A stretch of DNA of 43,851 nucleotides from Desulfotomaculum sp. (GTDB taxonomy: Bacteria; Bacillota; Desulfotomaculia; Desulfotomaculales; Nap2-2B), in contig DOTD01000040.1 of NCBI GenBank assembly GCA_003513005.1, positions 1 through 43,851 of the forward strand, given 5' to 3'. The notes beneath the pieces were generated by a model, which was not told the origin of the DNA, searched no databases, and was given only the letters and a program-made list of their open reading frames with translations. This document shows, one piece after another, positions 1 through 7,158 of this stretch. A program made the position numbers and the translations under genes. How positions within the stretch are numbered: position 1 is the first letter of the stretch; every line of letters begins with the position of its first letter.

Positions 1-68
1 GCAAGTAATTAGCCCTTATAGGGCTCGTGCAAGCCTCCCCATTTTGGGGTTGTCTTGACTCTTTTGGT

Positions 69-97
69 TTGACATTCTATATTGGAATTGCTAGAAT
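69..97 (+). promoter_or_regulatory. sigma-A type promoter of metK
   Basis: TTGACA at 69-74, a 17-base spacer, then TAGAAT at 92-97: six of six and five of six matches to the vegetative consensus. It lies 75 bases before the metK start. The leader between it and the gene is too short for a SAM riboswitch. Confidence 0.75.
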
Positions 98-171
98 ATG
101 CATAGATTTTAATCAATTTCTCCCCACTATTTAAAAACGACAGGGAATTTTTTTTTAAGGAGGTAATTTGT

Positions 172-1362
172 TTGGGAAAACACTTGTTTACATCAGAATC
201 AGTAACCGAGGGACACCCGGATAAAATAGCCGACCAAATAGCTGACTCAATACTGGATGAAATACTTTCCCATGATCCCTTGGCCCGGGTTGCCTGTGAA
301 GCGCTGGTTACAACCGGAATGGTCCTTGTGGCGGGTGAAATTACCACTAAATGCTACTGTGATATACCGGGAGTGGTCAGGGAAACACTGCGTGAGATAG
401 GGTATACAAGGGCAAAATTTGGCTTTGATTGCGATACATGTTCTGTTCTTACCTGCATTGACGAACAATCACCGGATATTGCGCAAGGAGTGGACAAGCC
501 GCTTGAGGTTCGCAGCGGTGAAATGAGCGATGAAGCGATCGAGGCTATTGGAGCGGGAGATCAGGGGATGATGTTCGGGTACGCTACAAATGAAACGCAG
601 GAATTAATGCCCTTGACGATTTCCCTGGCTCATAAGCTGGCCAGAAAGCTTGCCGCAGTTCGCAAAACAAGAGAGATACCTTACCTTCGACCGGATGGAA
701 AGGTACAGGTTACAATAGAATACGAAAACAGTAAACCTGTCCGGGTAGATACCATTATTGTATCAAGCCAGCATCATCCGCTGATAGAACTGGATTTGAT
801 GAGGGAGGATTTAATCGAGAAAGTTATCAAAACTATTGTTCCTCCCGAGTTAATAGATTCCGCAACCCGCTACCTGATTAATCCTACCGGCCGTTTTGTT
901 ATTGGTGGTCCTCAGGGAGACACCGGCTTAACCGGGAGAAAGATTATCGTAGATACATACGGTGGTGTAGCCAGGCATGGCGGCGGAAGTTTTTCAGGCA
1001 AAGATCCTACGAAAGTAGACCGTTCAGCGTGCTATATGGCGCGCTATGTAGCTAAGAACATTGTAGCCGCCGGGCTGGCGGACAGGTGCGAACTGCAGGT
1101 TGCCTATGCAATTGGTGTGGCCAGACCTGTATCGGTGATGGTAGAAACGTTTGGGACAGGAAAAATAAGCGACGAAAAGATATTGGAGCTTGTTAGCACA
1201 AACTTTGATTTGCGTCCTGCAGCAATTATTAAGAACTTCGATCTGCGCCGTCCCATCTATCGCCGTGTGTCCGTTTACGGGCATTTTGGAAGAACTGATC
1301 TGGACCTGCCCTGGGAACGCACCGATAAGGCTGAAATTATACGGTCCCAGGCCGGATTATAA
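172..1362 (+). CDS. metK: S-adenosylmethionine synthetase
   Basis: Makes S-adenosylmethionine from methionine and ATP in the cytoplasm. The 396-residue length is normal for MetK. Signature motifs are present: the GHPDK segment near the N-terminus, GAGDQG at about residues 127-132, and the glycine-rich GGGSFSGKD at about 270-278. The start is a TTG at 172, chosen because AAGGAGGT at 157-164 sits at the right distance; no ATG is nearby. It stands behind its own strong promoter, and the next gene begins 73 bases downstream with no clear terminator, so read-through is possible. Confidence 0.98.
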   Translation: MGKHLFTSESVTEGHPDKIADQIADSILDEILSHDPLARVACEALVTTGMVLVAGEITTKCYCDIPGVVRETLREIGYTRAKFGFDCDTCSVLTCIDEQSPDIAQGVDKPLEVRSGEMSDEAIEAIGAGDQGMMFGYATNETQELMPLTISLAHKLARKLAAVRKTREIPYLRPDGKVQVTIEYENSKPVRVDTIIVSSQHHPLIELDLMREDLIEKVIKTIVPPELIDSATRYLINPTGRFVIGGPQGDTGLTGRKIIVDTYGGVARHGGGSFSGKDPTKVDRSACYMARYVAKNIVAAGLADRCELQVAYAIGVARPVSVMVETFGTGKISDEKILELVSTNFDLRPAAIIKNFDLRRPIYRRVSVYGHFGRTDLDLPWERTDKAEIIRSQAGL

Positions 1363-1435
1363 ATCGGCAATCTTTCACCCTTTTTTTGCTGTAACATATG
1401 CTGTTTGCAGGTATGTTAAAAAAGAGGGCGGAAGA

Positions 1436-1879
1436 ATGTTGCCGGTTGTTTTTTTGTTAATTGGTCTATGGTTTATCTGGGTATTGTGGATTTTAAGAAG
1501 CCTGTATATTTTGCAAACCGGCAATCAGGAACGGGGACGTCTGATTGTAATAATAGGCGAGCAGGAACGTTCTATGGAAGGTTTCTTGCGCAAATTGATA
1601 GTTTTACGGAATAAATATTGGCCTCTTTTTGAAATAATGATTCTGGACAGCTGTCAAAACAGCCGGACTACTAGGATCATATCTCTTTTGGCCGCCCAAA
1701 ATAATTTTCAAGTAATAACCGCCGGCGAAAGGGAAATAATCGAATTCTGCGAAGTCCAACGAAAATCTTTCTGTTACGACGCCAGACCGTTTAAAGACGG
1801 CGAACTGCTTAAAGCGCCGCTGTTTTCTCTAATCTCAACCAATCAGTCAGTTATTGAGGTGAAGGAGGATGGCCAATAA
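1436..1879 (+). CDS. small membrane-anchored protein of unknown function
   Basis: A 147-residue protein. The frame is open far upstream into metK, but the ATG at 1436 is preceded by a GAGGGCGG ribosome site and is followed at once by a hydrophobic helix (about residues 2-26, rich in V, F, L and W), so this is the likely start. The rest is soluble and mixed in charge, with an alternating pattern resembling a small alpha/beta domain (IVIIGEQERSMEGFLRK, then an FEIMILDSC strand). It overlaps the next gene, a diguanylate cyclase, by 11 bases, so the two are probably translationally coupled and functionally linked. I do not recognise a family. Confidence 0.75.
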   Translation: MLPVVFLLIGLWFIWVLWILRSLYILQTGNQERGRLIVIIGEQERSMEGFLRKLIVLRNKYWPLFEIMILDSCQNSRTTRIISLLAAQNNFQVITAGEREIIEFCEVQRKSFCYDARPFKDGELLKAPLFSLISTNQSVIEVKEDGQ

Positions 1880-3545
1880 ATCAAGGCACATCCTATATAC
1901 CTGGTTGATTATTCTCTTAGGCTGGGTGGTTTTATTCTTTGCTTTCAGGGTATTAAACCTTGATTTAGGCAAAGAATACCTAATCATGGTCGCCCTGGGA
2001 ATGCTCGCTGAATGGTTTGCCGTTTACCTGCCCCAGGGTCAGTTGTCGGGAGGTTTTTCTGTTGTTTTTGCTTCGTATCTGATCTTTGGGCCGGCTTCTA
2101 CCATCTGGATCAGCGCCCTTGCTGTTTTATTAAGCCAGGGAATAATAAACCGGGGAAACCCGCTGCGAACCGCCTTTTTTAATTCCAGCCAGTATGTTCT
2201 TTCTCTTTGCATCGCGGATTACCTTTTTAGGATAACCGGCGGACAGGACCTGTCAAGGATTGAGTTGATAATTTCCAATCTTTTGCCGCTGCTTGTTTTT
2301 CTGGTTTCTTTTTTTGTGATTAATCACTTACTGGTTAACCTTTATCTTCTTCCCGGACGCAAACATGATTCAATGCCATACAGGTTTGACACTTTATACT
2401 GGGACGGCTTTACCTATCTTTTCAGCATTCCTTTTGGTGCTCTGATGTATTTGATTTATCAGCCGGTTGGTATTACAGGTCCTTTTTTATTGTTTTTACC
2501 GATTCTGGCAGTACAGTTTGTTTTACGGTTATATGTCAAGACTGCTTTATTCAACAAGGAACTGCTTGCTTTTTATCAGATTGCCCAAAAGGCGGGAGGC
2601 CAGTTCAGCAGCGAACAGATTATGGATCTTCTGTTCAAAGAGACAAGCCGTGTAATATCTTACCATACAGGAGTCATTTTTCTCTGGTCTAACGATTATC
2701 AATGCTTCAAGGCTGCAATGGCTGTCGGTCCGTATAGGAACCAACTTTTTGGATCCTCCCTTGAAAAAGGTGAGGGCTTTATAGGATCGGCAATAGAAAA
2801 CAGGCAGGCTGAAATTGTTTATGATTCAAAATCGGATCCCCGTTTAAAAGAAGAAAGGGGTTTAACTCAGGTTCACCGTTCGCTACTGGTCATTCCCTTG
2901 TTTGTTGAAACAGAAATCTTAGGGGCTCTTGTTTTGGGTGAAAAGAAACCCTTGGCCTTCGACCAGCGACACCAGCGTTTTCTTTCTGTTATCTGCAGCC
3001 AGACCGCAATTTTTTTGGCCAATAAAATGCAGGTCAAACGTATCCAGGAAAGCGCTAATTTAGATATCATAACCGGGATATTTAACCAACGTTTTTTTTT
3101 CGAACAGGTGGAGGTGGATTTTAACCGGGCTAAAGAGAAAGGCAGGAACTTAAGTCTTGTCCTGCTGGATATTGATCACTTCGAAAAGATAAATGAGTAT
3201 TTTGGTTACAGGGCAGGCAATCAAATTTTAGTCCAGTTAGCCGGTCTCTTAAAAGAAGAGGTTATTCATGAAGGTATGGTGGCAAGGTTTGGCGGGGAGG
3301 AATTTATCATCAGCCTTCCAGATTTTAACGGGGAAAGTTCCAGGGAATTTGCCGATTTCTTGCGTAAAAAAATAAGCGCTCATCAATTTCATGTTGATGA
3401 CAGTCTGGTACAGCTTAAAGTGAGCTTGGGAGTAGCTGTTTATCCCGATCACGCAAGGGATGTTTCTGATTTGGTTAAAAAAGCCAGCCAAGCTCTGATA
3501 AGGGCAAAGGAAGCCGGAAAAGACAGGGTTATGGTTGCCTTTTAA
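1869..3545 (+). CDS. membrane GAF-GGDEF diguanylate cyclase
   Basis: Predicted to make the second messenger cyclic di-GMP from two GTP. Residues 1 to about 230 form a multi-helix membrane region. About 235-385 look like a GAF sensory domain, and the C-terminal 170 residues are a GGDEF domain. The active-site loop reads GGEEF at residues 475-479, an active variant, and the metal-binding strand LLDIDHFEKIN is intact. The positions where an inhibitory RxxD site would lie do not match, so product inhibition through that site is unlikely. The start ATG at 1869 has a GAAGGAGG site and overlaps the preceding small membrane gene. The signal sensed is not evident. Confidence 0.9.
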   Translation: MANKSRHILYTWLIILLGWVVLFFAFRVLNLDLGKEYLIMVALGMLAEWFAVYLPQGQLSGGFSVVFASYLIFGPASTIWISALAVLLSQGIINRGNPLRTAFFNSSQYVLSLCIADYLFRITGGQDLSRIELIISNLLPLLVFLVSFFVINHLLVNLYLLPGRKHDSMPYRFDTLYWDGFTYLFSIPFGALMYLIYQPVGITGPFLLFLPILAVQFVLRLYVKTALFNKELLAFYQIAQKAGGQFSSEQIMDLLFKETSRVISYHTGVIFLWSNDYQCFKAAMAVGPYRNQLFGSSLEKGEGFIGSAIENRQAEIVYDSKSDPRLKEERGLTQVHRSLLVIPLFVETEILGALVLGEKKPLAFDQRHQRFLSVICSQTAIFLANKMQVKRIQESANLDIITGIFNQRFFFEQVEVDFNRAKEKGRNLSLVLLDIDHFEKINEYFGYRAGNQILVQLAGLLKEEVIHEGMVARFGGEEFIISLPDFNGESSREFADFLRKKISAHQFHVDDSLVQLKVSLGVAVYPDHARDVSDLVKKASQALIRAKEAGKDRVMVAF

Positions 3546-3560
3546 ACTTCAAAGAAGTAG

Positions 3561-4370
3561 ATGATTCAAATTAACTACTCTGGTTTTCTTTATGATCTTT
3601 GGGAAGATTTTTTAAACCTCATCTTTCCGCCCCGGAACATATGCTTCTTCTGTAATGGTCCTGCTGATATTCAGGGTATTTGTTCAGATTGCAAAAATAA
3701 GTTAAACAATTATGCTAACCAGCCGCAATGTTATATATGCGGCCGTTTTTTATCAGCCGGCAAACAAAATCCCTTAGATATAGCAGAGAACAAAAAACAA
3801 TCAATAGTCTGTATTGAATGCAGGCATTCCGAGCGTTCTTATGTTTTTGCACGCGCGGCGGGGCCGTATGAAGGGATTTTGATGAGGGCAATTTGGAAGT
3901 TTAAATATGGCGGCAAAACATACCTGGCCAAACCGCTCGGCGGATTGTTGGCGGGTGCGGTGAACAGCTTAATTGATCTCGGACATTCGGAAATGGGATT
4001 GAAAAAAAGTGAAATAGCCGGTCTGGTTCCCGTTCCACTTGCCAATAAACGCTTGCGCAAGAGGGGTTTTAACCAGTCTGAACTGCTGGCCAGGTTTGTT
4101 TCACACAATCTGGATTTACCCTTCCTTCCTATGTTAAATAAACTAAAAGAGACCTCCGCTCAAACCGGCCTTTCCCGTGAGCAGCGCCAATCCAATCTGG
4201 AAGGTGTGTTTGGCGTTTCCCAATGTAAAATTCCTGTTGGAAAGAGCGTTATCTTGATAGACGATATGTTCACAACCGGCTCCACTGTTTCGGAATGTTC
4301 CCGCGTTTTATTAAACGCCGGGCTGAAAAACATTTTTGTCGCTACAGTAGCTACATCGACTATAAGATAG
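3561..4370 (+). CDS. comF: ComF family phosphoribosyltransferase-like competence protein
   Basis: A 269-residue ComF/GntX-type protein. The N-terminal 90 residues hold Cys pairs (CFFC, CSDC, CYIC, CIEC) forming the zinc-binding region. The C-terminal half is a type I phosphoribosyltransferase fold with the PRPP loop VILIDDMFTTGST near residues 230-242. In Bacillus and Helicobacter ComF is needed for DNA uptake during transformation. It begins 15 bases after the diguanylate cyclase gene. ComEA (14166) and ComEC (17691) are also in this window, giving several late competence functions close together. A convergent gene follows. Confidence 0.92.
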   Translation: MIQINYSGFLYDLWEDFLNLIFPPRNICFFCNGPADIQGICSDCKNKLNNYANQPQCYICGRFLSAGKQNPLDIAENKKQSIVCIECRHSERSYVFARAAGPYEGILMRAIWKFKYGGKTYLAKPLGGLLAGAVNSLIDLGHSEMGLKKSEIAGLVPVPLANKRLRKRGFNQSELLARFVSHNLDLPFLPMLNKLKETSAQTGLSREQRQSNLEGVFGVSQCKIPVGKSVILIDDMFTTGSTVSECSRVLLNAGLKNIFVATVATSTIR

Positions 4371-4419
4371 TTGAAAGCCTATTCCGGATAAGTTTTAACC
4401 TTCTTAATGAAGTTGATTT

Positions 4420-4950
4420 TCAAAATAGTTGTCTGTCAAAGTAAATATTCTTACTATAGGCGGAGATCGGAATTCCAACAACGACGGATCCTTTGCTCAA
4501 CCCAATCTTGCGGGCGACCACGCCTATCCTGTACATAATACGGTTATCAGCATTTAACATGCTGGCTGTTTTAGCAGCAGAGCCCAGCGCAATACCCAGA
4601 TCGATCAACCGCCAGGCACAAATAGGACCGAAAAATTCCGATCCTTCTTTACCTTCAATTTCTTTACATGTTTCACATCCGCATGCTCCGCAATTCAAAC
4701 CAAGTGGCTTGTTCTGATCAACTGAGATAAGGAGAATAGCATCAGATTTCCGCACGTTTTCCGCATCACGGTCAAAATTAATTTTTTTTATTTCACTGCC
4801 ATAGCTCACCATCGCTTCCGCCAGGGAAAGCTTCTCATTTTCATTGAGCACTTTTACTTCCAAACAGTCGTGTCCGCCTCCCTTTGGAGCTGTACGCGCG
4901 GATATAGCCATTAATTCAGCAACCAGCAGCATTGCGTCATTTAAACTCAA
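4420..4950 (-). CDS. DUF2148 ferredoxin-domain protein
   Basis: A 176-residue DUF2148 protein, a family often annotated as ferredoxin-domain containing. Cysteines at 87, 90, 92 and 95 (C-x2-C-x-C-x2-C) plus Cys111 are a plausible iron-sulfur or metal site. The start is a TTG (4948-4950) with AGGAGGA seven bases upstream on the minus strand. It converges on comF and diverges from the agr-type cassette. The biochemical function of the family is not established. Confidence 0.85.
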   Translation of the reverse strand: MSLNDAMLLVAELMAISARTAPKGGGHDCLEVKVLNENEKLSLAEAMVSYGSEIKKINFDRDAENVRKSDAILLISVDQNKPLGLNCGACGCETCKEIEGKEGSEFFGPICAWRLIDLGIALGSAAKTASMLNADNRIMYRIGVVARKIGLSKGSVVVGIPISAYSKNIYFDRQLF

Positions 4951-5060
4951 AGATCATTCCTCCTGAAAATTATTTAATATTCTTATGTTAACATATTTTT
5001 TTTAATCAAAGACAAAGGATTATCAGATTCATGAATGGCGTAATCTGTCACAAATTATCA

Positions 5061-5066
5061 TATAAT
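5061..5066 (+). promoter_or_regulatory. possible -10 element ahead of the agr-type cassette
   Basis: A perfect TATAAT at 5061-5066 lies about 100 bases before the first membrane gene, but no convincing -35 hexamer is at normal spacing. Downstream at 5092-5107 is a small inverted repeat (GTTAC, seven bases, GTAAC) that could bind a regulator. A purine run of repeated GAA at about 5145-5162 precedes the start codon. Confidence 0.35.
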
Positions 5067-5167
5067 TTGGAATTATTTATAAAGGTATATAGTTACATAT
5101 GTAGTAACATATTCATATCAGGCATATTTAAGACAAAAACAAGGAGAAGAAGAAGAAGAAGAGATTA

Positions 5168-5650
5168 ATGACTAGTTTATTACGTGTTTTAAATGATTTT
5201 CCTGAAACAATCGGAGTGATTGCCTTAAGTTTAGTGTTCGGTCAGGCGTCCCTGCTTTGGGGAAGGGTGGTTGTGATTAGCCTTATTGCGACAGCGGTTC
5301 TTTTTTTGTTCAGGCTTTTACCTTTTGATTATGGAACACTAGTGTTAATTGAAATAGTTTTACTGGCGATAGTCATTTCAAAATTGACCGTTGTCCCCTT
5401 GACTAAATGTATAATAATTGTTTCGGCAAGCCTGATTATCCTGCTTGTACTCAAGTATTTTACTCATTATTTCAGTTTGACCATGGGTGGGGTAAATGTT
5501 CATTTACTGTTGAACAGCAACGTCTATTTAGTAATGACAGGCTTAGTACACGCCTTTTTAATGATCCTGTTTGCGGAACTGGTTCTAAAATTCTATAAAC
5601 CTGTTCAGAATTCGTGGAAAAAGCAGGATCTTACCAGATTCAGGTTTTGA
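5168..5650 (+). CDS. five-helix membrane protein, agr-cassette paralog 1
   Basis: A 160-residue, almost wholly hydrophobic protein with about five transmembrane segments and a short basic tail. It is clearly paralogous to the protein at 6025-6495. Both share an opening E-x-IGVIALSL motif, then a W-GR pair, a LP-F/V segment, a VPL-K motif near the middle, and a C-terminal AFLMIL followed by KYIKP or KFYKP. The two flank the agrD-like gene, one on each side. The helix pattern resembles the membrane sensor half of some clostridial sensor kinases, but no kinase domain follows. A stand-alone receptor, immunity protein or AgrB accessory subunit are all possible. I recognise no named family. Confidence 0.8.
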   Translation: MTSLLRVLNDFPETIGVIALSLVFGQASLLWGRVVVISLIATAVLFLFRLLPFDYGTLVLIEIVLLAIVISKLTVVPLTKCIIIVSASLIILLVLKYFTHYFSLTMGGVNVHLLLNSNVYLVMTGLVHAFLMILFAELVLKFYKPVQNSWKKQDLTRFRF

Positions 5651-5702
5651 TTAAACAATGAACCCGGGGTTCTTATTAAAAAAAAGAGAGGAGGTGTAAG
5701 AA

Positions 5703-5834
5703 TTGAAAAAGCTAATGTATTTACCGGCTTCAATTTCAACGACCGTATTACTCTTTTCAGCGGCAATTATGTCCTCCTCAGCATGTTGGATAAGTCATTA
5801 CCAACCAAAAGTGCCTGAAATCCTGAGGAAGTAA
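5703..5834 (+). CDS. agrD: AgrD-like cyclic lactone autoinducer pre-peptide
   Basis: A 43-residue peptide with a TTG start and a strong GAGAGGAGGTG ribosome site at 5686-5695. Its layout is that of AgrD: a basic N-terminus (MKKL), an amphipathic hydrophobic leader to about residue 26, a core beginning at Cys28, and a charged tail with the clostridial signature YQPKVPE (33-39) ending LRK. By analogy with clostridial AgrD peptides cut just before the xQP motif, the released ring is predicted to be the five-residue thiolactone Cys-Trp-Ile-Ser-His. AgrB, the membrane protease that would process it, is 650 bases downstream. The exact ring boundaries are inferred. A perfect terminator follows directly. 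Confidence 0.9.
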   Translation: MKKLMYLPASISTTVLLFSAAIMSSSACWISHYQPKVPEILRK

Positions 5835-5841
5835 CTAACAC

Positions 5842-5878
5842 AAAAAAAGGAGATTGAGTTATTCAATCTCCTTTTTTT
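5842..5878 (+). terminator. rho-independent terminator after agrD
   Basis: A perfect 16-bp stem (5842-5857 with 5863-5878) around a five-base loop GTTAT, with a seven-T run closing the 3' arm. It is symmetric enough to act in both directions. It separates the first membrane gene and agrD from the second membrane gene, agrB and the kinase. Confidence 0.88.
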
Positions 5879-6024
5879 GAATTAAAAGCAGCTACTTGCC
5901 AGAGAGGTTTTTTATTTTATAAATTATTAATTATTAATATATTGAAGGGATTTGGTAATATTTATTGAAATACACTGGGTAAGTCATGATTTTAAAGACC
6001 GGATAAAGTACTTGGAGCGTCAAG

Positions 6025-6495
6025 ATGAAATGGGAAGAATTTTTGTTGTTTCTAGCGCCTGGTGTTCCTGAAGTAGTCGGTGTGATTGCTTTAAGTTTGG
6101 CCCTCGGGGCGGTTCCCTTGCGCTGGGGAAGGATAATTCCGGCGGGGTTCATGCTGGCAATAATTAGTTATGTGATCAGAAATTTGCCTGGTGTTCCTTT
6201 ATTTACTCATTTAATCGTAGAATTACTAGTTTTGGTATTGATAATTTCGAAAAGTACAAAAGTCCCGCTAAGTAAAAGTTTTATTATTGTCTTTTCCAGC
6301 ACAGCCCTGCTTGCTATCCTTGAACCTGTCATTGTTGAGATATTTATTTGGGGTTCAGGTATGAGCATTGAGGCACTCAGCTCAAACAACCTGCTATGGC
6401 TGTTTTCCGGCCTGCTGCAGGCTTTTCTAATGATTCTTGCCGCTATAATAACTACAAAATATATAAAACCTGACCGGGAAGCATGGAAATTATGA
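6025..6495 (+). CDS. five-helix membrane protein, agr-cassette paralog 2
   Basis: A 156-residue integral membrane protein paralogous to the one at 5168-5650: matching EVVGVIALSLALG near the N-terminus, then WGRI, then a VPLSKSF segment and a C-terminal AFLMILAA with a KYIKPDREAW tail. About five transmembrane helices, no soluble domain, no catalytic motif visible. The gene starts with an ATG after GGAGCG and overlaps agrB by 13 bases, so the two are surely co-translated. Direct involvement in peptide maturation, export or sensing is inferred from this linkage. The 146 bases upstream are AT-rich and probably hold a promoter, since a terminator lies before them. Confidence 0.8.
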   Translation: MKWEEFLLFLAPGVPEVVGVIALSLALGAVPLRWGRIIPAGFMLAIISYVIRNLPGVPLFTHLIVELLVLVLIISKSTKVPLSKSFIIVFSSTALLAILEPVIVEIFIWGSGMSIEALSSNNLLWLFSGLLQAFLMILAAIITTKYIKPDREAWKL

Positions 6496-7157
6496 GCTAT
6501 CTTCCATTCAGCAGATATTGCGCGGGATACCTGGCTGCAAAAGCTGAACTCCAGCCCGAGCAGGAGGACATTTTGGCATATGTGATTGAACTCATTGTCC
6601 TTAACGCGGCTAATATTCTTTTTGCGCTTTTGCTGGGCTTTTTACTTGGTGTCTTTAAGGGTACAGCGGCCTGCCTGATTACGATCGCAATCTTCAGGCA
6701 GGTGGCGGGCGGGGCTCATTCGGACTCCGCCTGGCGGTGCGCGTTGATCTCGATTATTATTTTCCCCTTGCTTGCCCTTTTTGCCGCCTTTTTGTCACTG
6801 CATAATACCTCTTTTTATAATAATCTAATATGCTTTTTAGCAATAGGCACAGGTTTTTTGTCAGTTCTTTTGAAGGCTCCCGTTGATTCACCCAATGCGC
6901 CGATAATATCACCGTTGAGAAGGAAAAGATTAAAAATACTTTCTGTTTTTATAATGGCAATACTTGCTGCGATTATTTTTTATTTGCATCTAAGTTCCTG
7001 GGTGAAGGCCGCCGAAATTCAACTTTGTCTGTCTTTAAGTATTTTATGGGTTTCCTTTATTCTTAGTAAACCGGGACATTTCTTTTTTTCTTGCGTTGAC
7101 AGTATAAACTTTTTTAAAAAAGATTTATGTGGAAAGACAATGCCGGGAGAAAAGTAG
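6483..7157 (+). CDS. agrB: AgrB-family peptide-processing membrane protease
   Basis: A 224-residue AgrB homolog. In the known family AgrB is a membrane cysteine endopeptidase that cuts AgrD at its C-terminal side and closes the thiolactone ring. The catalytic pair is intact: His79 in GGAHSD and Cys86, seven residues apart as in Staphylococcus aureus AgrB (His77, Cys84). Several transmembrane segments surround the site. The ATG at 6483 overlaps the preceding membrane gene, and the kinase gene starts two bases after this stop. Its substrate is presumably the AgrD-like peptide at 5703. Confidence 0.95.
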   Translation: MEIMSYLPFSRYCAGYLAAKAELQPEQEDILAYVIELIVLNAANILFALLLGFLLGVFKGTAACLITIAIFRQVAGGAHSDSAWRCALISIIIFPLLALFAAFLSLHNTSFYNNLICFLAIGTGFLSVLLKAPVDSPNAPIISPLRRKRLKILSVFIMAILAAIIFYLHLSSWVKAAEIQLCLSLSILWVSFILSKPGHFFFSCVDSINFFKKDLCGKTMPGEK

Positions 7158-7158
7158 G

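Noticed and set aside
1..171. SAM riboswitch upstream of metK
   Set aside because: The leader after the predicted promoter is only about 75 bases, too short for a SAM-I aptamer plus terminator. The small hairpins at 11-25 and 37-49 precede the promoter and look like the end of an upstream gene.
1190..1435. Long N-terminal extension of the 147-residue membrane protein
   Set aside because: It overlaps metK in another frame and has no ribosome site; the ATG at 1436 does.
7129..7158. Upstream GTG start of the histidine kinase
   Set aside because: It overlaps the agrB 3' end, and its ten residues do not look like an N-terminus; the ATG two bases after the agrB stop is better placed.
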